From: Desulfarculus baarsii DSM 2075
Lineage (GTDB): Bacteria > Desulfobacterota > Desulfarculia > Desulfarculales > Desulfarculaceae
Direction: 5' to 3'
Length of the DNA stretch: 64,000 nucleotides
Assembly: GCF_000143965.1 (NCBI RefSeq)
Contig: NC_014365.1
Location: forward strand, 957,501-1,021,500
The notes under the pieces were generated by a model. It had not been told where the DNA came from. It saw only the letters and a program-made list of their open reading frames with translations, and did no database searches. The position numbers were made by a program, and so were the translations under genes. Shown here piece by piece: positions 16,746 to 24,650 of this stretch. Every line of letters begins with the position of its first letter. The first letter of the stretch is position 1.

Positions 16746-19028
16746 TCAAGCCTCCCGCCGGTCCAGGGCTTGGCGCACGGCCCTGGCCAGCTCCAGCCTG
16801 GTCAGGGGCTTGCGCAGCAGCCGACAGAGGCGGGCGGCCTCTGCCGATTCCTCCTCGCCGCCGCGAAAATCGGCGTAGCCCGAGCAGATCAGCACCGGCG
16901 TCTCGGGCCGCAGGGCCTTGACCAGCCGGGCCAGGTCCAGGCCCGAAAGGCCGGGCATGGTCTGGTCGGTGATCAGCAGATCGAAATCGACCTGGCCGGC
17001 GGCGATGGTCTGGGCCGCCTGGCGGCTGTCGGTATGGGCGCGCACGTCATAGCCCAGGTTGCCCAGCATCTCGGCGGCCATGGCCGCCACCGGGGCCTCG
17101 TCGTCGACGAGCATCAGGCGCTCACGGCCACGGGGGGCCGGGCCGTCCTCGGCGGCCTGGCCGGCGGCGTGGCCCTGGGCCAGGGGCAGATAAACGAAAA
17201 ACCGCGAGCCTTGGCCCAGGGCGCTCTCCACCCGCACCGCCCCGCCCAGGCCGGTGACGATGCCGTGGACCAGGGCCAGGCCCAGGCCCGTGCCGCCGCC
17301 GGGGCCCTTGGTGGTGAAGTATGGTTCGAAGATGCGCTCGATGGTGGCCTCGTCCATGCCCGTGCCGCTGTCGCTGAGGCAAAGCTCCATGTGCTCGCCG
17401 GCCACCAGGCCGCCCAGGCGCGCGGCCTGTTCGGCGTCCAGCTCCACCCGGGCCAGCCTCACGCCCAGCGTCCCGCCCTTGGGGCCCATGGCGTGGGCGG
17501 CGTTGGCCCCCAGGTTGAGGATCACCTGGTGCAGTTGGGTCGAGTCGGCGACGACCAGGCCGCCCGAGCCGTCGCTTTGCCGCTCGATGACGATGTTGGC
17601 CGGCAGCGACGCCCGCAGCAGCTTGAGGGCCTCGTCCACCACCGCCTCCAGCGCCACCGGGGCCAACTGGCGTTCGGTCTGGCGGCTGAAGGTGAGGATC
17701 TGGTCGGCCAGGTCGCGGGCCCGGCCGCAGGCCTTGATCACCTGGCCAAGCAGGCGGCCGGCCTGATGCTCGGGGCCCAGGTAGTCGTGCAGGGCTATCT
17801 CGGCGTAGCCGATGATCGAGGCCAGGATGTTGTTGAAATCGTGGGCGATGCCGCCGGCCAGGGTGCCGATGGCCTCCATTTTTTGCGATTGGCGCAGCTG
17901 GCGTTCGAGCTGGGCCTCCTTGGTGCGGTCGCGTTGCTGGGCCAGGTAGTTGGTGACGCCCTGGCCGCCGGCGGCGCGCACGGGGCTGACGGTGGTCTCG
18001 ACCTCGATGGTTCGGCCGTCCTTGCGCACGTTGGCGTAGCGCCCCGACCACGCGCCGCCCTTGGCCAGCACCCGCCACATTTCCTTGGGCGGGCCCATGC
18101 CCAGCTCGTCGCGGCCCAGTTGGCGGATGCTCTTGCCGATCAGCTCGGCGGCGTCAAAGCCGCTCATGCGTTCGAAGGCCGGGTTGATGTATTGGATCAC
18201 CGAGTCGTTGTCGGTGATCATCAGGCCCTCGGCGGCCTGCTCGATGGCCGTGGCCAAAAGGGCCCGCTCCTCCTCGGCCTTTTTCAGCCCGGCGATGTCC
18301 AAAAGCGAGGCCACGGTGAGGTTGCTCTCGGGGATGGGCCCCACGGTGATGATCACGTCGTGGGGTCGGCCCGAGTTGTCGATGACCGCCGCCTCGTAGC
18401 TGCGCGGGGTGACGTCTGGCCGCTGGCGACGGACGCGGTGGTAACCCAGCATGCGCTCGACGTCGTTGGGCGCGATGAATTCGGTCCAACTGCGCTTGCC
18501 CTCGGTGTCTTCCTTGGCGCAGCCGCAGAGCTTGCAAAATTCGCTGTTGGCCAGGGTGATCGTCGTGTCCTGGCGGTAGATGACCATGGCCGTGCCGGCG
18601 GTCTCGAAGATGGTGCGATAGCGTTGCTCGGATTCGGTGAGGGCCTCCTCGGCCAGCTTCTGCTGGGTGATGTCCTGCAAAAAGGTGAGGATGTACTGGG
18701 GGTCGCCCCGGCGGTCGCGCAGCATGGTGTTTTTGACCAGCAGCCAGACAAAGCCGCCGTCGCGTTTGATGTAGCGTTTTTCCACCTGCACGAAGCTCTG
18801 GCGGCCGGCCAGCAGGCGCTGGTAGTAGCGTTCGCTGGCCGCCAGGTCGTCGCGGTGGGTCAACTCGCGAAAGGTCAGCCCGCGCAGCTCCTGCTGGGAA
18901 TAGCCCAGCAGGCGCAGGCAATGGTCGTTGGCCAGCAGGTAGCGCCCGGAGACGTCGACCAGGGCCATGCCCAGGGCCGCCTCCTGGAACAGGCGGCGAA
19001 AAAGCCCCTCGTCCCACTGCTCGGTCAC
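16746..19028 (-). CDS. Hybrid sensor histidine kinase with three PAS domains
   Basis: A 760-residue kinase without transmembrane helices, hence cytoplasmic sensing. PAS domains at about 8-125, 130-250 and 255-372; dimerisation/phospho-acceptor domain with H396 in GGIAHDFNNILA; ATP-binding domain about 500-615 (N box LGANAAHAM, G1 DSGTGMD, G2 GTGLGLALVHGI); C-terminal receiver about 640-755 with LLITDQTMPGLSGLD. PAS 2 holds CKLCGC, which could bind a cofactor. The GTG at 19028 is used because the longer reading upstream is antisense-like and overlaps another gene. The stop is 4 bp before its NtrC-type partner. Confidence 0.92.
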   Translation of the reverse strand: MTEQWDEGLFRRLFQEAALGMALVDVSGRYLLANDHCLRLLGYSQQELRGLTFRELTHRDDLAASERYYQRLLAGRQSFVQVEKRYIKRDGGFVWLLVKNTMLRDRRGDPQYILTFLQDITQQKLAEEALTESEQRYRTIFETAGTAMVIYRQDTTITLANSEFCKLCGCAKEDTEGKRSWTEFIAPNDVERMLGYHRVRRQRPDVTPRSYEAAVIDNSGRPHDVIITVGPIPESNLTVASLLDIAGLKKAEEERALLATAIEQAAEGLMITDNDSVIQYINPAFERMSGFDAAELIGKSIRQLGRDELGMGPPKEMWRVLAKGGAWSGRYANVRKDGRTIEVETTVSPVRAAGGQGVTNYLAQQRDRTKEAQLERQLRQSQKMEAIGTLAGGIAHDFNNILASIIGYAEIALHDYLGPEHQAGRLLGQVIKACGRARDLADQILTFSRQTERQLAPVALEAVVDEALKLLRASLPANIVIERQSDGSGGLVVADSTQLHQVILNLGANAAHAMGPKGGTLGVRLARVELDAEQAARLGGLVAGEHMELCLSDSGTGMDEATIERIFEPYFTTKGPGGGTGLGLALVHGIVTGLGGAVRVESALGQGSRFFVYLPLAQGHAAGQAAEDGPAPRGRERLMLVDDEAPVAAMAAEMLGNLGYDVRAHTDSRQAAQTIAAGQVDFDLLITDQTMPGLSGLDLARLVKALRPETPVLICSGYADFRGGEEESAEAARLCRLLRKPLTRLELARAVRQALDRREA

Positions 19029-19045
19029 GGGCGCGCCGGCCCGGC

Positions 19046-19327
19046 TCACAGCTCGAACCAGGCCCGCAGTTGCTCGACCAGGGCCGGGGCCATCTTGTCG
19101 CTGATGTTGATGGCGTCTTTTTTGCGGAAGGCGCCGTTGTATTTCTGGTAGCGGCGCAGGCCGGCCTTGGGCGGGCCGAACTGGCCGGTCTTGCGGTCTT
19201 TTTCGCGGAAGCGGAACAGGATCGTCGTCCAGGCCCCCCGGCTGAGGACGATCTTTTCCAGTTCCTCGATGAGCACTTCGCCGTCTTCTTCGTAGGCTAT
19301 GGTGATTTCGTCGATGGTTTCGGCCAC
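19046..19327 (-). CDS. Small conserved protein of unknown function
   Basis: A 93-residue protein beginning VAETIDEITIAYEEDGEVLIEEL, with a basic central part (FRFREKDRKTGQFGPPKAGLRRYQ) and the end FRKKDAINISDKMAPALVEQLRAWFEL. I do not recognise a named family; the pattern looks like a compact alpha/beta protein and the KYNGAFRKKDAINIS motif has the look of a conserved block. The GTG at 19327 follows GAGGAAAAG. It ends 17 bp before the hybrid kinase begins and so may be co-transcribed with that two-component system. Confidence 0.75.
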   Translation of the reverse strand: MAETIDEITIAYEEDGEVLIEELEKIVLSRGAWTTILFRFREKDRKTGQFGPPKAGLRRYQKYNGAFRKKDAINISDKMAPALVEQLRAWFEL

Positions 19328-19425
19328 GGCTTTTCCTCGCGTATGGCGCGGCCCGGGCCCCACGGCCCCGGTCGCGGCGTTGTCGGCGTTTGGTTTGCCG
19401 GGGCATTCTATCGCAAAAGGCCCGT

Positions 19426-20787
19426 CTAGCGAAAGCGGGCCTTGTCGGCTTCAACGGCGTCGACGATCAAACCGCTGACCTCGGGCATTTTCCAGAGGAT
19501 GCGCTCCCACGAGGGCAGGTAGCGCAGATCCAGGCTCTGGTCGCGGATCTTTTCCTCGACGGCCAGGATCGTCTGTTGCAGGCCGGCGTCGATAAAAGGC
19601 TTGAATTCCGGGTGGCTGGCTGTCAGGCGCAGCATTTTTTCGGCCAGATGAGCCGGGGCGGTCAGACGGTCGGCGGCCTGGACGATGGCCCCGGCCAAGA
19701 CCTGGTTGACCATGCGCTCCTCGGCGTCTCGGTCGTAGTTGATCTGGTTGAACTCGGCGTTGTCGGAGTATTTTTTGATGATGTCCTCGGCGATGGACTG
19801 GTAGGTCAGGGCCAGGTCGCGGAAAAACTCCTCGCCCACCTCCAGGCCCTCCTCGACGATCAGGGCGTGCAGCAGGGTGTTGATGATGTCCAGGCTCATG
19901 CGGTGCAGCCCGCCGGAGGGGTCGGCGGTGCTGACCCGCTGGTGCTTGTGATCGAAACCATGGCGGGTGAACTCGACCTGGGCCACCTGGGCCGCCTTGC
20001 GGAAGACCTCGATGAGCGTGAAAATCTCCACGCCCCAATCCAGGGCGTAACGCATTTTTTTGAGCATCCAGGCGTCGAAGACCACCTCGCCCGAGAGCTG
20101 ATAGTCGAAGCTGAGCAGGAAATCGACCAGCCGCAGCATCTTGTCCTCGGAGCTGTCGCTGAACTTGCGCTTGAGGGCCAGAAGCAGCGGGTCCAGTAGC
20201 AGGCGCTTGACCCGGCCAAAGAGGCGCTGCTCGTTCCAGCGGGCGTAGAAGGCCTTGGCGAACGGGTAGTTGTGCACCAGACACGGAAAAAACAGCCGGT
20301 CGAGCTGGCGACGCTTGAAGGTGCGGATATCGGCGTCCAGCAGCCCCACGGTGGTCGCGCCCAGGGCCATGGCCACGCCGAAGCCCATGAAGACGTTGCG
20401 GCCCTTGCCGCGCTGGTCGAGATTGAAGCCGTTTTCCTGCATCTCGTGATAGACCGAGGCGAAGGCCTCGCCGTCGTTCCACTGCAAGACATAGTTTTGC
20501 AGGCCGGCTTTTTTGAGTATGCCCGTCAGCTCGCGGACGTCCTGCTCGCTGGCCTGGTCCAGGCCGAAGATGACGTGGGCCAGGTAGTTGGCGCTGGCCA
20601 GTTCGCTGACGATGTTGACAAACACCGGCCGGTTTTCGGGGTGGGTGAACTCGCTGGCCAGGGCCGGCACGATGAGCACGGTTTTTTTCCAGCGGGCGGC
20701 TTTGAGCAGACTCTGGCGCAGATCGCGCGATTCTTCCAGCAGATAGTAGGTGGTTACGCGAGAGTGGGTCTGGGCGAAACTGGGCAT
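19426..20787 (-). CDS. GT-A glycosyltransferase, probable glucosyl-3-phosphoglycerate synthase
   Basis: A 453-residue GT-A glycosyltransferase. TVLIVPALASEF begins the nucleotide-binding fold, GRNVFMGFGVAMALGATTVGLLDADIRTF holds the metal-binding D151-A-D153, and a long helical C-terminal half follows. The overall pattern resembles the GT81 glucosyl-3-phosphoglycerate synthases, which make the precursor of glucosylglycerate, an osmolyte. The partner phosphatase GpgP is not in the window. ATG preceded by GGAGGG. The assignment to glycosyltransferase is good, to GpgS moderate; a mannosyl-glycerate-type enzyme is the main alternative. Confidence 0.68.
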   Translation of the reverse strand: MPSFAQTHSRVTTYYLLEESRDLRQSLLKAARWKKTVLIVPALASEFTHPENRPVFVNIVSELASANYLAHVIFGLDQASEQDVRELTGILKKAGLQNYVLQWNDGEAFASVYHEMQENGFNLDQRGKGRNVFMGFGVAMALGATTVGLLDADIRTFKRRQLDRLFFPCLVHNYPFAKAFYARWNEQRLFGRVKRLLLDPLLLALKRKFSDSSEDKMLRLVDFLLSFDYQLSGEVVFDAWMLKKMRYALDWGVEIFTLIEVFRKAAQVAQVEFTRHGFDHKHQRVSTADPSGGLHRMSLDIINTLLHALIVEEGLEVGEEFFRDLALTYQSIAEDIIKKYSDNAEFNQINYDRDAEERMVNQVLAGAIVQAADRLTAPAHLAEKMLRLTASHPEFKPFIDAGLQQTILAVEEKIRDQSLDLRYLPSWERILWKMPEVSGLIVDAVEADKARFR

Positions 20788-20823
20788 GGACCCTCCTGGA
20801 CCGGGTGGACGAAAATGGCGGGG

Positions 20824-21993
20824 TTATTCGTCATTATGCACCAGTTTTTCGTCGTGGTCCAGGCTGGGCGTCTGGGCGGCGCGCTGGATGGCCCGCTCGC
20901 CAAAACGGCGGCGCACCTCGTCCTCGGCCCTGGCCAGGGCCTTTTGACGGCCGGCGTCGAAAAGCTCGCCCTGGCCCGCCCCGGCCGGGGCCAGGCGGCC
21001 CAGACCCACGCCGATCAGCCGGAAGGGCCCGCGCCCCTGGTAGGCCGCCAACAGGCCCCGCGCCGTGGCCACGATGCGGCCGCCGTCGTTGGTGGGGGCG
21101 CCCAGGGCGGTGGAGCGGGTGACGATGGCCATGTCGCTGGTTTTGAGCTTGAGCGTCAGGCTCTGGCCGGCCAGGCCCTTGTCGCGCAGGCGGCGGGCCA
21201 CCTTGTGACCCAGGTCCAGCAGCAGGGCCGCCAGCAGCTCGCGGTCGGCGGTGTCGCGGTCCAGGGTCAGTTCGTGGCTGAGGCTCTTGACCGGCCGGCG
21301 GGGTTCGATGGGCGTGGGGTCGTCGCCCCAGGCCAGGCGGGCCATGCGCGCCCCGCCCGAGCCGAACAGGCGCTCCAGCAACTCCGGCCGCAGGGGGCGC
21401 AGATCCACCAGGCGTTTGAGGCCCAGGGCCGCCAGGCGCTCCTGGGCCTTTTTGCCCACGCCCGAGACCTCGCGCAGTTGGATCGTCCGCAAAAAGCCTT
21501 CCAGATCCTCGACCACCGTCAGGCCGTCGGGCTTGTCGCGCTCGCTGGCGATCTTGGCCAGAAAGCGCGCCGGGGCCAGGCCCACCGAACAGCTCAGCCC
21601 GCAGGCTCGGCTCACCGCCGCCTTGATGGCCAGGCCGGCCTGACGCGGCGGCCCCCACAAGCGCCGGCAGCCGCTGAGGTCGATGAAGGCTTCGTCCACC
21701 GAGATCTGCTCGACCAGCGGCGAAAAGGCCGCCAGCGCGTCCATCACCTGGCCGCTGACCTGGCGGTAGCGGGCCATGCGCACCGGCCGCACCGCCGCCG
21801 TGGGGCACAGGCGCAGGGCCTGGCCCATGGGCATGGCTGAACGCACGCCAAAGGCTCGCGCCTCGTAGGAGGCCGCCGAGACCACCGAACGCGGGCCCAG
21901 GCCGCCCACCACCAGCGGCAGGCCGGCCAACTCGGGCTGGTCCATGGCCTCCACCGCCGCGTAAAAGGCGTCCATGTCCACGTGGGCGATCAG
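20824..21993 (-). CDS. dinB: DNA polymerase IV (Y-family translesion polymerase)
   Basis: About 389 residues. The catalytic start IAHVDMDAFYAAVEAMDQPEL, YEARAFGVRSAMP, and VEQISVDEAFIDLSG with the paired acidic residues, then HhH repeats (LREVSGVGKKAQERLAALG) and the little-finger domain (SHELTLDRDTADRELL) give a complete Pol IV. No ATG, GTG or TTG stands at the expected place: homology begins right after a CTG (21991-21993). An in-frame TTG (22063-22065) and ATG (22138-22140) lie farther up but overlap the divergent promoter and gene. I marked the CTG as the conservative limit; the true start is uncertain. Confidence 0.9.
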   Translation of the reverse strand: MIAHVDMDAFYAAVEAMDQPELAGLPLVVGGLGPRSVVSAASYEARAFGVRSAMPMGQALRLCPTAAVRPVRMARYRQVSGQVMDALAAFSPLVEQISVDEAFIDLSGCRRLWGPPRQAGLAIKAAVSRACGLSCSVGLAPARFLAKIASERDKPDGLTVVEDLEGFLRTIQLREVSGVGKKAQERLAALGLKRLVDLRPLRPELLERLFGSGGARMARLAWGDDPTPIEPRRPVKSLSHELTLDRDTADRELLAALLLDLGHKVARRLRDKGLAGQSLTLKLKTSDMAIVTRSTALGAPTNDGGRIVATARGLLAAYQGRGPFRLIGVGLGRLAPAGAGQGELFDAGRQKALARAEDEVRRRFGERAIQRAAQTPSLDHDEKLVHNDE

Positions 21994-22027
21994 CCTGGAT
22001 GGGGTGGCTGTGAAATTCGTAGCGCTA

Positions 22028-22056
22028 TTGCCCTTTTTTTTAAAACGTGCTATGGG
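22028..22056 (+). promoter_or_regulatory. Promoter of the Cys-rich small protein gene
   Basis: TTGCCC (22028-22033) and TATGGG (22051-22056) are 17 bp apart, 35 bp before the TTG start. The spacer contains a run of eight Ts. It overlaps the 5' region of the divergent dinB. Confidence 0.5.
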
Positions 22057-22090
22057 TTCGGCCAAGCGTGCTTGTAACAGGAGAGCAGCG

Positions 22091-22309
22091 TTGTCCCAGC
22101 CAAAGGACGCCAACCCCCGCAACCTGGCGGGGGGCCGCAACGTGCAATGCCCCCATTATGTTTTCTGCCTGGATATCGCGGCGGCCAACATGTGGCCCCA
22201 GTTCACCTGCGATTATTGTTTTTACCGCAAAACCAGGCAGGACACCAGGATCGAGGAGCTCGACCTCTGTTCACCAGGATGGGAAGACATCTGGGGCGGC
22301 AGCGGCTAG
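22091..22309 (+). CDS. Small cysteine-rich protein, probable zinc or Fe-S binding
   Basis: A 72-residue protein read from TTG at 22091, eight bases after CAGGAGAG. It has four spaced cysteines in CPHYVFC and CDYCFYRK, typical of a structural zinc site, around the segment LDIAAANMWPQF. I do not recognise a named family, although the C-P-H-Y-x2-C-L-D arrangement looks like a conserved motif. A longer ATG reading from 21974 is antisense to dinB and unlikely. It faces dinB divergently and is convergent with suhB. A DNA- or RNA-associated role is only a guess. Confidence 0.62.
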   Translation: MSQPKDANPRNLAGGRNVQCPHYVFCLDIAAANMWPQFTCDYCFYRKTRQDTRIEELDLCSPGWEDIWGGSG

Positions 22310-22331
22310 CCCCATCCCCCTCGGCGCCAGC

Positions 22332-23132
22332 TCAACCCAGCGGAAAATATCGCTCGCACGCTTGTTGCATCCAGCCGTGGACGCCCGGCGCGGCGGCCAC
22401 GACATCGCCTCGCCACAGGGCTTCGCCGCCGCCGGCGAAATCGCTGACCACGCCGCCGGCCTCCTCCACCAGCACGATCCCCGCGGCCACGTCCCAGGGC
22501 TTGAGGCCCATCTCCCAAAAACCCTGGGCCCGCCCGGCGGCCACGTAGGCCAAATCCAGCGCCGCCGATCCCGCCCGCCGCACGCCCGAAGATTGGCCGA
22601 ACAGCTCCTTGAACAGCTCCAGGTATGGATCCAGCCGGCCGCGATCGCGGAAGGGAAAGCCCGTCAGCAGCAGGCACTGCGAGCGATCTTCGATGTCGGC
22701 CACCCTCATCGGCCGGTCGTCCACGAAGGCCCCCAGGCCCCGCGCCGCCTTGAACTCCTCGCCGTGGACCACGTCGATGATCGCCCCGGCCAGGGGTCGC
22801 CCGCCCGCCACCGCCGCCACGCTCACCGCGGCCATGGGAAAGCCGTGGATGAAGTTGGTCGTGCCGTCCAGCGGATCGACCACCCACAACACGCCCGGCG
22901 TCCGCGCCGCCGTGGCCGGGTCGCCCCGCTCTTCCTCGGCCAGGATGGCGTGGTCGGGGTGACGTTCCTCGATCACCGCCAGCACCGCCCGTTGGCTGGC
23001 CAGATCGGCGTCGGTGACGAAATCGTAACGCTCCTTGCGGCTGATCGTGCGCGGCGCCGACCAGCGCTCGCGCAGCAGCCGGGCCCCGGCCCGCGCCGCA
23101 GCCACGGCCGTTTCCAACAGTTGCTCCCGCAT
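22332..23132 (-). CDS. suhB: Inositol monophosphatase family protein
   Basis: A 266-residue Mg-dependent, Li-sensitive phosphatase. The metal site is complete: ILAEEERGD (first Glu), WVVDPLDGTTNFIHG (D-P-L-D-G-T) and the later GLKPWDVAAGIVLVEEAGG. It could act on inositol-1-phosphate, histidinol phosphate or a sugar phosphate. The ATG at 23132 has GGAAGG upstream. It is divergent from pcnB with about 130 bp of AT-richer spacer. It could also serve as the phosphatase for glucosyl-3-phosphoglycerate, but nothing here shows that. Confidence 0.9.
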   Translation of the reverse strand: MREQLLETAVAAARAGARLLRERWSAPRTISRKERYDFVTDADLASQRAVLAVIEERHPDHAILAEEERGDPATAARTPGVLWVVDPLDGTTNFIHGFPMAAVSVAAVAGGRPLAGAIIDVVHGEEFKAARGLGAFVDDRPMRVADIEDRSQCLLLTGFPFRDRGRLDPYLELFKELFGQSSGVRRAGSAALDLAYVAAGRAQGFWEMGLKPWDVAAGIVLVEEAGGVVSDFAGGGEALWRGDVVAAAPGVHGWMQQACERYFPLG

Positions 23133-23262
23133 GATCGCACCTTCCTTATAATTGGCCTCCATGGGCAATATATTGAACATGTTTTCGGAATCTTATGCTA
23201 TAAAAGAACAAAAATGAAACCATCGTCGCCTGGCCGCTAGGACGAGGCGGCCGGAAGCGCAA

Positions 23263-24540
23263 GTGAGCACGCAAGCAGATCAACAGCCAGAAAACTACCC
23301 CTTGCCCGAACCGCGCATCGTGCCCAGGCCCGAGCACGCCATCAGCCGCGACAACATCGACCCCGACGCGCTGAAGGTGCTCTACCGCCTGCACCGCGCC
23401 GGCTTCACCGCCTATTTGGTCGGCGGCGGCGTGCGCGATCTGCTGCTGGGCAAAAAACCAAAAGACTTCGACGTCGGCACCGACGCCCGGCCCGGCCAGG
23501 TGCGCAACCTCTTTCGCAACAGCCGCGTCATCGGCCGGCGCTTCCGCCTGGTCCAGGTCTTTTTTCAGCGCAACAAGATCGTCGAGGTCAGCACCTTCCG
23601 CCGAGCCTCCGACCCCGACGAAGACTTGGTGCTCCAGGCCAACAACACCTTTGGCAGCCCCGCCGAGGACGCCCTGCGCCGCGACCTGACCATCAACGCC
23701 ATGTTCTATAATATCGCCGATTTCAGCATCGTCGACTATGTCGGCGGCATGGACGATCTCAAGGCCGGCCTGATCCGCGCCGTCGGCGACCCCAAGATTC
23801 GTTTTCACCGTGATCCCGTGCGGGTCATGCGCGCCGTGCGCCACGCCGCCCGCACCGGCTTTCAACTCACCAGCGAAACCCGCCAGGCCGTCGAGGACTT
23901 CCGTTGTGAGCTGGCCGTCTGCCCCTCCAGCCGCATCCGCGACGAGCTCATGCGCGATCTGGCCGGCGGCGCGGCCGCGCCTTGGCTGGAGCTGGCCCAC
24001 CAGACCAAAATCCTCTACAGCCTGCTGCCGGGCCTGGAAAAATATTACGGCCAACCCGACAGCCACGCCCGGGCCCAGGCCGCATGCAACCTGGCCGCCA
24101 TCGATCAGGCCGTCGCCGCCGGCGCGCCGCCAGACGACGCCGTGATCGTCTGCGCCTTTTTGTGGCCGGCCCTGGAGGCCCTGGCCGCCAGCCAGCCCTT
24201 CGAGGAAGGCCGCGCCGGCCGCGGACAGTGGATCGGCTTTGTCCGCGACGCCCTGCCCGAGCTGACCGCGCCGGTGGCCTTTGCCAAACGCGTCATCGAA
24301 CGGGCCTGTCAACTGGCCGCCGTCATGAGCTTCCCCCGCTTTGCCGAGCCCGGCCAGCGCCTGCCCAAGCGCGTTACCGAAAAAGGCTACTTCCCCATGG
24401 CTCAGGATCTGGCCACCGTCATCGGCCTGCGCCTGGAGCCCGGCGACGAAAACGACGCCCCCCAACAGGCCCGCGCCAAACGCCGCCGGCCCCGCCGCCG
24501 TCGTAAACGCCCCGGCGGCAACGGTTCACAGGCCGCCTAG
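23263..24540 (+). CDS. pcnB: Poly(A) polymerase / tRNA nucleotidyltransferase family
   Basis: A 425-residue class II nucleotidyltransferase. The head domain shows YLVGGGVRDLLLGKKPKDFDVGTDA (G-G motif and the D-x-D pair), then RNSRVIGRRFRLVQVFF and RRDLTINAMFYN, and the RNA-binding helices follow. The IGRRFRLV sequence and the basic tail (KRRRPRRRRKRP) fit poly(A) polymerase I better than a CCA-adding enzyme, though the two are hard to separate by eye. GTG start with GGAAG upstream. The tRNA in this window already encodes CCA. Confidence 0.85.
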   Translation: MSTQADQQPENYPLPEPRIVPRPEHAISRDNIDPDALKVLYRLHRAGFTAYLVGGGVRDLLLGKKPKDFDVGTDARPGQVRNLFRNSRVIGRRFRLVQVFFQRNKIVEVSTFRRASDPDEDLVLQANNTFGSPAEDALRRDLTINAMFYNIADFSIVDYVGGMDDLKAGLIRAVGDPKIRFHRDPVRVMRAVRHAARTGFQLTSETRQAVEDFRCELAVCPSSRIRDELMRDLAGGAAAPWLELAHQTKILYSLLPGLEKYYGQPDSHARAQAACNLAAIDQAVAAGAPPDDAVIVCAFLWPALEALAASQPFEEGRAGRGQWIGFVRDALPELTAPVAFAKRVIERACQLAAVMSFPRFAEPGQRLPKRVTEKGYFPMAQDLATVIGLRLEPGDENDAPQQARAKRRRPRRRRKRPGGNGSQAA

Positions 24541-24565
24541 GACCAACCACTCCCACGCAAAAAAC

Positions 24566-24577
24566 GAACGATCGTTC
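24566..24577. promoter_or_regulatory. Perfect palindrome upstream of the HTH/Fe-S gene
   Basis: GAACGATCGTTC is a perfect 12-bp palindrome 73 bp before the start at 24651, preceded by ACGCAAAAAAC and followed by a weak promoter (TAAAGT near 24609). TetR- and ArsR-like regulators bind such sites. The gene downstream itself encodes a possible winged helix. Confidence 0.45.
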
Positions 24578-24650
24578 ATTTCCGTTTTGGCCCCTCGCGC
24601 CCTTGTGCTAAAGTTTGCCCATACCAAAAACCTGTTCACTGGAGTGGACG

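Noticed and set aside
16746-19454. A 902-residue reading of the hybrid kinase with an earlier start
   Set aside because: The first 142 residues are Arg/Pro-rich, overlap the 93-residue gene in another frame and show no domain; the GTG at 19028 is the sensible start.
22047-23240. A 397-residue plus-strand frame opposite suhB
   Set aside because: It is antisense to the inositol monophosphatase and Arg/Pro/His-rich.
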